Source: Rhizobium skierniewicense (GTDB taxonomy: Bacteria > Pseudomonadota > Alphaproteobacteria > Rhizobiales > Rhizobiaceae). Taken from it: a stretch of DNA of 64,000 bases. Shown one piece after another: positions 56,985-64,000 of this stretch. The stretch spans positions 124,001-188,000 of the forward strand of contig NZ_JACIDV010000006.1 in assembly GCF_014196515.1 (NCBI RefSeq), written 5' to 3'. The first letter of the stretch is position 1. Every line of letters starts with the position of its first letter. The notes below the pieces were generated by a model. That model was not told the origin of the DNA. It did no database searches and was given only the letters and a program-made list of their open reading frames with translations. Made by a program: the position numbers and the translations under genes.

Positions 56985-57644
56985 TCATCGGGTCCCGAAG
57001 ATCGCCGATCCCACTCGCACACTCGTTGCACCGAATTCGATGGCCGTCTCGAAATCACCGGACATCCCCATCGACAGCTTTTCGAGGCCACATCCCCTTG
57101 CAAGTTTTGCCAGAAGTGCAAAATGCGGGCCGGGATACTCGTCTGCTGGCGGGATGCACATCAGACCTTCGACATTCAGCTTCAACACATCGCGGCACAT
57201 GGTGACGAAAGCCACCGTCTCACGCGGATCGATGCCCGCCTTTTGCTGCTCCATTCCGGTATTGACCTGGACATAGAAGCGGAGCGCCTTTGCCTGCTTG
57301 CTGCATTCGTCGGCAAGTGCCCGGGCAATTTTTTCGCGATCAACGGTCTCGATGACGTCGAACAACGCCACCGCATCGGCCGCCTTGTTGGACTGCAGGG
57401 GGCCAATCAGATGCAGTTCGATGCCACCTGTCTTTTCTTTCAGTGCTGGCCATTTGCCCTGCGCTTCCTGCACCCGGTTTTCACCAAATATGCGCTGGCC
57501 GCAATCGATCACGGGCTGGATCATGTCGGCATCGAAGGTTTTCGAGACAGCCACGAGGTTGACGCTACCAGTCTCCCGGCCCGCTTTTTCCGCAACCCCC
57601 GCAATCCTCTGCGTGACGTCTTCAAGGCGCGCTTCGATTTCCAT
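56985..57644 (-). CDS. YggS family PLP-binding homeostasis protein
   Basis: 219-aa fold-type III PLP protein (YggS/PLPBP), which carries PLP and helps vitamin B6 and amino-acid homeostasis but has no known enzymatic activity. Visible: LVAVSKTFDADMI with the PLP-Lys near residue 36, FGENRVQEAQGKW, LHLIGPLQSNKA, VNTGMEQQKAGID, and the C-terminal LSMGMSGDFETAIEFGATSVRVGSAIFG that holds the phosphate. Single gene between chvB and the divergent leuS. Confidence 0.92.
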   Translation of the reverse strand: MEIEARLEDVTQRIAGVAEKAGRETGSVNLVAVSKTFDADMIQPVIDCGQRIFGENRVQEAQGKWPALKEKTGGIELHLIGPLQSNKAADAVALFDVIETVDREKIARALADECSKQAKALRFYVQVNTGMEQQKAGIDPRETVAFVTMCRDVLKLNVEGLMCIPPADEYPGPHFALLAKLARGCGLEKLSMGMSGDFETAIEFGATSVRVGSAIFGTR

Positions 57645-57837
57645 ATCAAACCCTCACTTTAGCAAGCAATAGGGGTTTCAGTAGCCGCCGCTTGCCTTGA
57701 TGCCAAGCAACAATGTCACCATTTAAACGCTGCTGATCAAGATTGCGCCATCGCACGCCCTGCCAAACTTGACGCATAGGCCGTTTCGTGGTGAAGGTCA
57801 GCGCGAATTTTCCCCTTGATACCCGGATTTCAGAAGT

Positions 57838-60468
57838 ATGGCCATCGAACGTTATAATCCTCGCGACGCCGAGCCGCGCTGGCAGCAAAAATGGAACGAA
57901 GACAATGTCTTCGTGACGGACAACAGCGATCCACGCGAGAAATATTACGTTCTTGAGATGTTTCCATATCCATCGGGCCGCATCCACATGGGCCATGTAC
58001 GAAATTACGCGATGGGTGACGTGGTGGCGCGTTACAAGCGCGCGCGCGGCTATAACGTTTTGCACCCCATGGGCTGGGACGCCTTCGGCATGCCCGCCGA
58101 AAATGCAGCCATGCAGAACAAGGTTCATCCCAAGGAGTGGACGTACCAGAACATCGCAACGATGCGCGGCCAGTTGAAATCCATGGGTCTGTCTCTGGAC
58201 TGGACCCGCGAATTCGCCACCTGCGATGTGGAATATTACAGCAAGCAGCAGGCGCTGTTCATCGACTTCATGGAAAAAGGTCTGGTTTACCGCAAGCAGT
58301 CCAAGGTCAACTGGGACCCTGTCGATCATACGGTTCTGGCCAATGAACAGGTGATCGATGGTCGCGGCTGGCGCTCGGGTGCGCTGGTGGAACAGCGGGA
58401 ACTGACGCAATGGTTCTTCCGCATTACCGATTTCAGCCAGGATTTGCTGGATGAGCTGGACCAGCTCGACCAATGGCCGGAAAAAGTTCGTCTGATGCAG
58501 AAGAACTGGATCGGCAAATCGGAAGGCCTGTCGCTGCGCTGGCAGACAGTTGCCTCCACCGCGCCCGCGGGCTTTGACGACATTACCGTATATACGACGC
58601 GCCCTGACACGCTGTTCGGCGCATCGTTCCTTGCCATTGCAGCCGACCATCCGCTCGCAAAAAAGCTGTCCGAAAACAACGCCGAACTGGCCGAATTCTG
58701 TGACGAGTGCCGCCGTCAGGGCACGTCCCTGGCTGCGTTGGAAACGGCGGAAAAGCGCGGCTTCGACACCGGCGTCAAGGTCACGCATCCGCTCGATCCG
58801 TCTTGGGAACTGCCAGTTTACATCGCCAATTTCGTGCTGATGGATTACGGTACCGGCGCTATCTTTGGATGCCCGTCCGGCGACCAGCGCGATCTGGATT
58901 TCGCCCGCAAATACGATTTGCCTGTGGTCGCCGTGGTAATGCCAGAAGGCGAGAATGCCGAGACCTTCACGGTCGATGATACGGCTTACGTCGATGACGG
59001 CGTGATGATCAATTCGCAGTTCCTGAACGGCATGACGACGAAGGATGCCTTCGAGGCGGTCGTATCGAAACTGTCGGCACAGACGCTCGGCAACGAGCCA
59101 CAGGCAGAGCGCAAGGTCAATTTCCGTCTGCGCGACTGGGGCATTTCCCGTCAGCGCTACTGGGGTTGCCCGATCCCGGTCATCCATTGCGAAGTCTGTG
59201 GTGTCGTGCCTGTCCCGAAGAAGGATTTGCCGGTCAAGCTGCCCGACGATGTGACGTTCGATGTGCCCGGCAATCCGCTGGATCGTCACCCCACATGGCG
59301 TCATGTCTCTTGCCCGCAATGCGGCCACGATGCCCGTCGGGAAACCGATACGATGGATACGTTCGTCGACTCGAGCTGGTATTTCACGCGCTTTACAGCT
59401 CCCTGGGAAGAACAGCCGACCGATCCGAAGGTTGCCAATCGCTGGCTGCCGGTCGATCAGTATATCGGCGGCATTGAACATGCGATCCTGCATCTGCTCT
59501 ACTCGCGCTTCTTCACCCGCGCCATGAAGGCCACCGGCCATGTGGATGTGAAGGAGCCCTTCAAGGGTCTGTTCACGCAGGGCATGGTGGTGCACGAGAC
59601 CTACCGTCTTGGCGAAGGCCAGAACGGACAATGGGTCGTGCCTGCCGATATCCGCATCGAGGAAACCGACGGCAAGCGCCGCGCCTTCCTGCTGTCTGGT
59701 GGTGACGAGGTTCAGATCGGCTCCATCGAGAAGATGTCGAAGTCGAAGAAGAACGTGGTCGATCCGGACGATATCATCGCATCCTATGGTGCCGATACCG
59801 CGCGTTTCTTCGTACTGTCGGATAGCCCCCCAGAGCGCGACGTCATCTGGTCGGAAGCCGGTGTCGAGGGCGCGCACCGCTTCGTACAGCGCGTCTGGCG
59901 CATCATCGGTGAAGCCGCCGAAGAATTGAAGTCCGTCAGGCCCGCGCCTGCAAGCGAGGGTGAAGGTCTGACTGTTTCCAAGGCGGCCCACAAGACGCTG
60001 AAGGCGGTTCAGGACGATCTGGACAAGCTGGCCTTCAACAAGGCGATTGCCCGCATCTATGAGCTGGTCAACACGCTGGCGGGTCCTTTTGCCGAGATTG
60101 CCAAGGGCGGCGAACCGGAAGCCGCCAAGGCAGCCGCCCGTGACGCCGCTGAAATTCTCGTACGCCTGATCGCGCCCATGACGCCCCATCTGGCTGAGGA
60201 ATGCTGGATGGCGCTCGGTAATGAAGGTCTTGTTGCTCAAAGCGCCTGGCCTGAATTCGTACCCGCTCTCACGCAAGAAAATGACGTGGTCATGCCGATC
60301 CAAATCAACGGCAAGAAGCGTGGCGAATTGACAATCACGCGCGATGCGGATCAAGATGCCGTCCGCGCAGCTGTGCTTGAACTGGATGTCGTCAAATCGG
60401 CGCTATCAGGTGCTGCACCCAAGAAAATCATTGTGGTTCCACAGAGGATTGTGAACATTGTTGTTTGA
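57838..60468 (+). CDS. leuS: Leucyl-tRNA synthetase
   Basis: Charges tRNA-Leu. 876 aa, class Ia: [15 protein letters not shown] (HIGH motif) near residue 45, CP1 editing domain in the middle ([29 protein letters not shown]), zinc-like Cys motifs (CEVCGVVP and CPQC), and EKMSKSKKN with Lys632. Terminal ATG choice is clear from homology ([16 protein letters not shown]). Overlaps lptE by 11 bp, in the leuS-lptE-holA order also found in E. coli. Confidence 0.98.
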   Translation: MAIERYNPRDAEPRWQQKWNEDNVFVTDNSDPREKYYVLEMFPYPSGRIHMGHVRNYAMGDVVARYKRARGYNVLHPMGWDAFGMPAENAAMQNKVHPKEWTYQNIATMRGQLKSMGLSLDWTREFATCDVEYYSKQQALFIDFMEKGLVYRKQSKVNWDPVDHTVLANEQVIDGRGWRSGALVEQRELTQWFFRITDFSQDLLDELDQLDQWPEKVRLMQKNWIGKSEGLSLRWQTVASTAPAGFDDITVYTTRPDTLFGASFLAIAADHPLAKKLSENNAELAEFCDECRRQGTSLAALETAEKRGFDTGVKVTHPLDPSWELPVYIANFVLMDYGTGAIFGCPSGDQRDLDFARKYDLPVVAVVMPEGENAETFTVDDTAYVDDGVMINSQFLNGMTTKDAFEAVVSKLSAQTLGNEPQAERKVNFRLRDWGISRQRYWGCPIPVIHCEVCGVVPVPKKDLPVKLPDDVTFDVPGNPLDRHPTWRHVSCPQCGHDARRETDTMDTFVDSSWYFTRFTAPWEEQPTDPKVANRWLPVDQYIGGIEHAILHLLYSRFFTRAMKATGHVDVKEPFKGLFTQGMVVHETYRLGEGQNGQWVVPADIRIEETDGKRRAFLLSGGDEVQIGSIEKMSKSKKNVVDPDDIIASYGADTARFFVLSDSPPERDVIWSEAGVEGAHRFVQRVWRIIGEAAEELKSVRPAPASEGEGLTVSKAAHKTLKAVQDDLDKLAFNKAIARIYELVNTLAGPFAEIAKGGEPEAAKAAARDAAEILVRLIAPMTPHLAEECWMALGNEGLVAQSAWPEFVPALTQENDVVMPIQINGKKRGELTITRDADQDAVRAAVLELDVVKSALSGAAPKKIIVVPQRIVNIVV

Positions 60469-61006
60469 TGCCTATTCCAGATGGGGCCGCATAGCAGCCA
60501 CAATCTCCATCGTTTTGTTCGCTGGCGTCCTTGCGGGCTGCCAAGTGCGCCCGCTCTATGGTGAAGCCTCCGGCACCCGCCAGAAGCTGGAAAGCGTCAG
60601 CTTTACAGGTGCCAACGATCGCATCACGCAGGAAGTGCGCAATCGCCTGATTTTCCTTGCTTACGGAGGCGAAGGCGTCCCGAAGACGAAGGACTATATG
60701 GTCAACTTAACGGTCAGCTCTTCCGCAACATCGACGGAAGTGACCGACGACACAAGCCTTTCGATCAGCCGCAATAACTATGATGGTCCTTATCCGGGAC
60801 GCGTCAGCATGAGCGGCACCTACGTGATTACCCGCGTGTCAGATGGCAAGGTTCTGCGTACCGCCACCCGAGCCGTGACTGCCATGCTTGATCTGCCACA
60901 GCAGGAATTCGCCAAGATTCGCGCCATTCGCGATGGTGAAAACCGGGCAGCACGGGAGCTTGCCGAGATCATCGGTACGGACATCGCTGCCACACTCAGC
61001 CGCTGA
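60458..61006 (+). CDS. lptE: LPS assembly lipoprotein LptE
   Basis: Outer-membrane lipoprotein plug for the LptD translocon that inserts lipopolysaccharide. 182 aa with a signal peptide and lipobox VLAGC (Cys near residue 28), then [11 protein letters not shown], the start of the LptE domain typical in alphaproteobacteria. Start is TTG at 60458 with AGAGGA about 10 bases upstream, inside the end of leuS; no ATG precedes the signal peptide. The gene position supports the assignment since overall sequence is poorly conserved. Confidence 0.88.
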   Translation: MLFDAYSRWGRIAATISIVLFAGVLAGCQVRPLYGEASGTRQKLESVSFTGANDRITQEVRNRLIFLAYGGEGVPKTKDYMVNLTVSSSATSTEVTDDTSLSISRNNYDGPYPGRVSMSGTYVITRVSDGKVLRTATRAVTAMLDLPQQEFAKIRAIRDGENRAARELAEIIGTDIAATLSR

Positions 61007-61016
61007 GCTCCGTTTC

Positions 61017-62054
61017 ATGACGGAAATCAAGTCGCACGAATTTGAACGCTTCGCCGAAAAACCGGCGGAGCGTTTTCGTGTTTTCGTGCTTTACGGGCCC
61101 GATCGTGGCCTTGTCTCGGAGCGTGCATCGCTTATTGCCTCCAAGACAGGCATTGACCCTAACGACGCCTTCGCATCGCTAAAGCTGACCGCATCCGATC
61201 TTCATGGCGATCCCGGTCGGCTTCTAGACGAGGTCAACGCCATCGGTCTTTTCGGCGGTGAGAAACTCGTCTGGGTCAAGGGTGCTGCCAATGAGAAGGC
61301 ACTGGTCGATGCGCTGCAAGTTCTCTCCGACAATCCGCCGGAAGCGAGCTTTCTGATTATCGAAGCCGGCGACCTCAAAAAGGGAACAGGACTTCGCAAG
61401 ATTGCAGAACCCTCGCGCGCAATTGCCGCCATTCCCTGTTATGCAGACGATGCACGTGCGCTCAGCGCTCTCATCGATCAGGAACTTGGGACCGAACATC
61501 TGCGCATCTCGCCGGCGGCGCGACAGAGGCTGACCGAATCGCTCGGCGGCGACAGGATCGCTTCGCGCAACGAGGTGCGAAAGCTGGCGCTCTATTGTCG
61601 CGGCCACGACGTGATCGAGGAAGACGACGTGATGGCCATCATCGGTGATGCCAGCACCGTATCTGCCGACGATGCAGTGGATGCGATATTGAAGGGTGAC
61701 CGCAACGCCTTTTTCCACGCCACCCAAAAAATCATCGCCTCGAAAACGCCGATCTTTCTGGTGCTGCAAGGCTGCCTGCGTCAGTTTCAATTGCTGGACC
61801 AGATGCAGGCTGAAATGGACGACAAGAAACAGCAGGCCGGCCAGGTGATGCTGACACTCGGACGCGGCATCCATTTCCGCCGCAAACCCGTGATCGAGCG
61901 CGCCCTGCGCACATGGCAACCAGCAGCGATTGCCCGTGAGATGAACCGATTGCAGGCAGCCATCCTGCAAAGCCGCCAGCGGCAAAGTCTGGAGGAAAGC
62001 GTCGCCTTGTTGACGCTCCTCTCCACCACCTTGCAAGCTAGCCGTGCAGGATAA
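61017..62054 (+). CDS. holA: DNA polymerase III subunit delta
   Basis: Clamp-loader subunit that opens the beta sliding clamp. 345 aa from the ATG at 61017 (MTEIKSHEFERF), 10 bp after lptE. Family traits: FVLYGPDRGLVSERA near residue 25, LFGGEKLVWVKGA and SFLIIEAGDLKKGTGLRK in the N-terminal domain, and the helical lid/collar region with SLGGDRIASRNEVRKLALY. The longer frame upstream overlaps lptE and is not coding. Terminal gene of leuS-lptE-holA. Confidence 0.94.
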   Translation: MTEIKSHEFERFAEKPAERFRVFVLYGPDRGLVSERASLIASKTGIDPNDAFASLKLTASDLHGDPGRLLDEVNAIGLFGGEKLVWVKGAANEKALVDALQVLSDNPPEASFLIIEAGDLKKGTGLRKIAEPSRAIAAIPCYADDARALSALIDQELGTEHLRISPAARQRLTESLGGDRIASRNEVRKLALYCRGHDVIEEDDVMAIIGDASTVSADDAVDAILKGDRNAFFHATQKIIASKTPIFLVLQGCLRQFQLLDQMQAEMDDKKQQAGQVMLTLGRGIHFRRKPVIERALRTWQPAAIAREMNRLQAAILQSRQRQSLEESVALLTLLSTTLQASRAG

Positions 62055-62070
62055 CATTACTGAAGGCATA

Positions 62071-62104
62071 AAAAAGCCTCCGCAGCGTTGGCTGGGAGGC
62101 TTTG
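62071..62104. terminator. Terminator between holA and fdxA
   Basis: AAAGCCTCC (62073-62081) pairs with GGAGGCTTT (62095-62103). On the minus strand six T follow the stem, so it is mainly the fdxA terminator; it may also stop holA. Confidence 0.85.
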
Positions 62105-62141
62105 TATCCATGGGCTTGTTCTGAAAAGAACTCAAAAAGGC

Positions 62142-62480
62142 TTAGTCGCCCTTGCCGGGTTCCGCCGAAAAGTAGAGATCGAGCTTGCCCGAAACGCCGT
62201 CCATCTCCTTGGCTTCCGGCAGCGGGTCGCGCTTGACGGTGATGTTGGGCCAGATGGCGGCATATTCGGCGTTGAGCGTCAGCCATTTGTCCAGACCCGG
62301 CTCGGTATCAGGCTTGATGGCCTCTGCGGGACATTCCGGCTCGCACACACCACAGTCGATGCACTCATCGGGATTGATCGCCAGAAAATTTTCGCCCTCA
62401 TAGAAGCAGTCCACGGGGCAGACCTCGACGCAGTCGGTATATTTGCAACGAATGCAGTTGTCGGTCACGACATACGTCAT
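62142..62480 (-). CDS. fdxA: 7Fe ferredoxin (FdxA)
   Basis: 112-aa electron carrier with one [3Fe-4S] and one [4Fe-4S] cluster. Cys pattern: [23 protein letters not shown] for the first part and [18 protein letters not shown] for the second. The extended C-terminus (about 50 residues after the clusters) is characteristic of Azotobacter FdI/FdxA-type ferredoxins. ATG at 62480. Downstream of the helicase-S4 pair on the same strand but separated by 205 bp, so its own promoter is likely. Confidence 0.95.
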   Translation of the reverse strand: MTYVVTDNCIRCKYTDCVEVCPVDCFYEGENFLAINPDECIDCGVCEPECPAEAIKPDTEPGLDKWLTLNAEYAAIWPNITVKRDPLPEAKEMDGVSGKLDLYFSAEPGKGD

Positions 62481-62685
62481 GAAGAACTCCAGATATACGG
62501 GCCGGACAACAGGGCTTGAGAGGCAAGCCTCCGCCCGGAATTCAGACAGGGCAATTTTGCAAGTGAGGTAATGCCTTTGTCACAATATAGCAAGGACAAA
62601 CGGTTTCAAAAAAACGGCTCATGTGAGTGAATTATTCCAATGCACAGCAACGTGTTTTGCCCGACCAGCTTTTATGTCACGGTTA
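62481..62685. other. Gap between the S4-protein gene and fdxA
   Basis: About 205 bp, no gene seen. AT-rich near 62570-62640, where an fdxA promoter on the minus strand is expected; no unambiguous -35/-10 pair. Confidence 0.4.
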
Positions 62686-63102
62686 TTATTCCGAGCCTTC
62701 GCTGCTATCCAGGATAAACCGGTCGAGCGCACGCCGTTCCTTTTTCGTCGGACGCCCGCTGCCCGGCTCTCGCATTGCCTGCTCGAAAGGTGTCATATGG
62801 TCGTTCGGCGCAGGCGGCGGTGTCTGGTCGTCATAGAGAAGCTTGGCTTCCTCATAGGGGCCACGTCGCTCGCCGGAGGCCAGAACGACGAGAATACGGC
62901 TTGAACGCTCCAGAGAGAGTTCCAGCCTGTCACCCAGCTTCAGCAAATGACTCGATTGGCGTACCGGCTTGTCGTTCACCCTGACATTGCCAGACTGAAT
63001 ATAACTCTGGGCAAGCGAACGGGATTTGATAATCCGGGCGAAGAACAGCCACTTGTCGAGGCGCTGGCGGCCTGCATCCTGTGGCTGCTGCTTCTCACCC
63101 AT
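62686..63102 (-). CDS. S4-domain RNA-binding protein (Hsp15-like)
   Basis: 138-aa protein with an N-terminal S4 domain (RLDKWLFFARIIKSRSLAQSYIQSGNVRVNDKPV, about residues 13-47), the hallmark of Hsp15, which binds stalled 50S-nascent-chain complexes. A short beta region follows (GDRLELSLERSSRILVVLASGERRGP), and a charged tail (GRPTKKERRALDRFILD) as in rhizobial homologues. The ATG lies 3 bp after the upstream helicase gene stop, so both are cotranscribed. Confidence 0.9.
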   Translation of the reverse strand: MGEKQQPQDAGRQRLDKWLFFARIIKSRSLAQSYIQSGNVRVNDKPVRQSSHLLKLGDRLELSLERSSRILVVLASGERRGPYEEAKLLYDDQTPPPAPNDHMTPFEQAMREPGSGRPTKKERRALDRFILDSSEGSE

Positions 63103-63105
63103 GGT

Positions 63106-64000
63106 TTACTTCTTCAACTGGTCTTTCAGAGCAGCCAGCTTGGCAAAAGGCGAATCCGGATCCACCGGCTTCTCCTTGCGTGGTGGCTTGGCTTCGAAAC
63201 GCTGCTGACCCTGCGGCTTTCCACCACGATCGTTACGGTCAGGCCGGTCCTTGCGCTCGCCGCGATCGGGACGATCGTTGCGATTGCTGTTGTTGCGGTC
63301 TGGGCGACCACCATCGCGTTTGCGATCTCCGTCACGGGCTGCATTGTCACGGGGGGCACCATCACGACCAGCATTGCCACGCGGCTGGGACTTGCGGTCT
63401 TCGCCACCGTCGGCACGGCGTTCACCCTGTCCACGATTGCCGGGACGACGGTTGTCGCTGCGCTGGGTATCGTTGCGGCCGCCTGGACGCCACAAGAGAA
63501 CCGGCTTCGGCTCTGCAACCTCAGCCGCTGGCTCCTGTGCCGTCTCTGTCACTGTCTCGGATGCTTCCGCAGCCGATGGTGTTTCTTCTGCTGTCACATC
63601 GACAGGAGCCTCTGCAACGGCTTTAGCAACGGGTGCTTCCGAAGGCGTCTCGGCATCGGCATCATCATGCTGTACAGGCTCTTCAACAGCAGCAGCCGGT
63701 GCCTCGGTCTTTGCAGCATCACTGCGCTGGTCGCCAAGGAACGCGGCAGCATCCTCAGCGCTGACCTGATCGGCACGGTAGCCCAGACCCTTCAGAATCT
63801 CTTCCATATCATCAAGCGTCGCGCCCAGAATGGACAGCATGGCAGTGGTGGTGGTGAAACGACGGCCATCATAGGCGCCTTCAGGACGTGGCTGCGTCCC
63901 CGGCTTCCATTGCAAAAGCGGACGGATGAGATCAGCAAGACGCTCCAGAATATCGATACGAACGGCGCGCTTCCCAAGGAAACGGAAGCCTGCGAGCTTG
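63106..64000 (-). CDS. C-terminal part of a DEAD/DEAH-type helicase protein (5' end outside window)
   Basis: Partial gene running off the right edge; about 297 C-terminal residues are seen. The frame stays open to base 64000 and reads KLAGFRFLGKRAVRID..., typical of the C-terminus of the large helicase-related proteins found next to S4-domain genes in Rhizobiaceae; no helicase motif is in the visible part, so the name rests on context. The last 110 residues are a low-complexity tail rich in Arg, Asn, Asp and Gly, likely disordered and RNA-binding, ending SPFAKLAALKDQLKK. Confidence 0.65.
   Translation of the reverse strand, partial: KLAGFRFLGKRAVRIDILERLADLIRPLLQWKPGTQPRPEGAYDGRRFTTTTAMLSILGATLDDMEEILKGLGYRADQVSAEDAAAFLGDQRSDAAKTEAPAAAVEEPVQHDDADAETPSEAPVAKAVAEAPVDVTAEETPSAAEASETVTETAQEPAAEVAEPKPVLLWRPGGRNDTQRSDNRRPGNRGQGERRADGGEDRKSQPRGNAGRDGAPRDNAARDGDRKRDGGRPDRNNSNRNDRPDRGERKDRPDRNDRGGKPQGQQRFEAKPPRKEKPVDPDSPFAKLAALKDQLKK

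Noticed and set aside
57646-60354. 902-aa open frame on the minus strand opposite leuS
   Set aside because: It is the antisense shadow of a clear leucyl-tRNA synthetase gene; composition (His/Arg/Asp-rich, no domain) and lack of RBS fit a codon-bias artefact.
1-64000. CRISPR arrays, tRNA/rRNA genes, insertion sequences, prophage or defence islands
   Set aside because: No regularly spaced repeats, tRNA-like cloverleaf motifs, transposase or phage proteins were seen; the content is core chromosomal.

Overview
This window is chromosomal DNA from an alphaproteobacterium of the family Rhizobiaceae (Agrobacterium/Rhizobium/Sinorhizobium group). The evidence is the cyclic beta-1,2-glucan pair ChvA/NdvA and ChvB/NdvB, the PHB genes phbAB with phaR, the 1587-residue NAD-glutamate dehydrogenase, a CarD/CdnL regulator, a DUF1013 (TrcR) protein, a SAM-II riboswitch before metA and an Irr-type iron box before bfd-bfr. 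I cannot assign a species. I see no tRNA, rRNA, CRISPR array, phage or transposase. The content is mostly core chromosome, tightly packed, with 45 genes on both strands.

Layout. 0-4 kb: ctpA, a divergent polysaccharide deacetylase-like gene and rppH, then bfd-bfr on the other strand under a probable iron control element. 4-7 kb: phbA-phbB, divergent from phaR with likely PhaR sites between. 7-16 kb: an Atg22-like MFS transporter, the giant NAD-GDH, cdnL and an M48 lipoprotein protease. 16-22.3 kb: thiamine block, with thiBPQ behind a TPP riboswitch, preceded by an ABC-F ATPase and thiamine pyrophosphokinase. 22.4-22.8 kb: an orphan Asn-rich 90-aa gene. 23-31 kb: SAM-II-metA, galM, mtgA, ispA, a DeoR regulator with an MFS transporter, ispG and an OmpA-like lipoprotein. 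31-38 kb: chvA, a LuxR solo and pyc, then a 275-bp palindromic mosaic repeat. 38-46 kb: trcR, acsA, a XylX-like dehydratase divergent from a frameshifted alpha-ketoglutarate semialdehyde dehydrogenase, a serine/threonine dehydratase and an LhgO-like oxidase. 46-48 kb: a 47-aa membrane microprotein and an M20 amidohydrolase. 48-57 kb: chvB (2830 aa). 57-64 kb: a YggS-type PLP protein, leuS-lptE-holA, fdxA, an S4 RNA-binding protein and the 3' end of a helicase gene with a disordered Arg/Asn/Asp/Gly tail.

Much of the content serves central carbon metabolism: acetyl-CoA (phbAB, acsA), pyruvate to oxaloacetate (pyc) and 2-oxoglutarate (GDH, semialdehyde dehydrogenase, LhgO-like). A second group serves the envelope: ChvA/ChvB, MtgA, CtpA, the M48 protease, LptE and the OmpA-like lipoprotein. 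No clearly new multi-gene system is visible. The best leads are the Asn-rich orphan, the broken semialdehyde dehydrogenase, the LuxR solo with an altered ligand pocket and a nearby 18-bp dyad, the acsA leader hairpin, the bfd-bfr iron box upstream of its promoter, and the number of apparent TTG starts.
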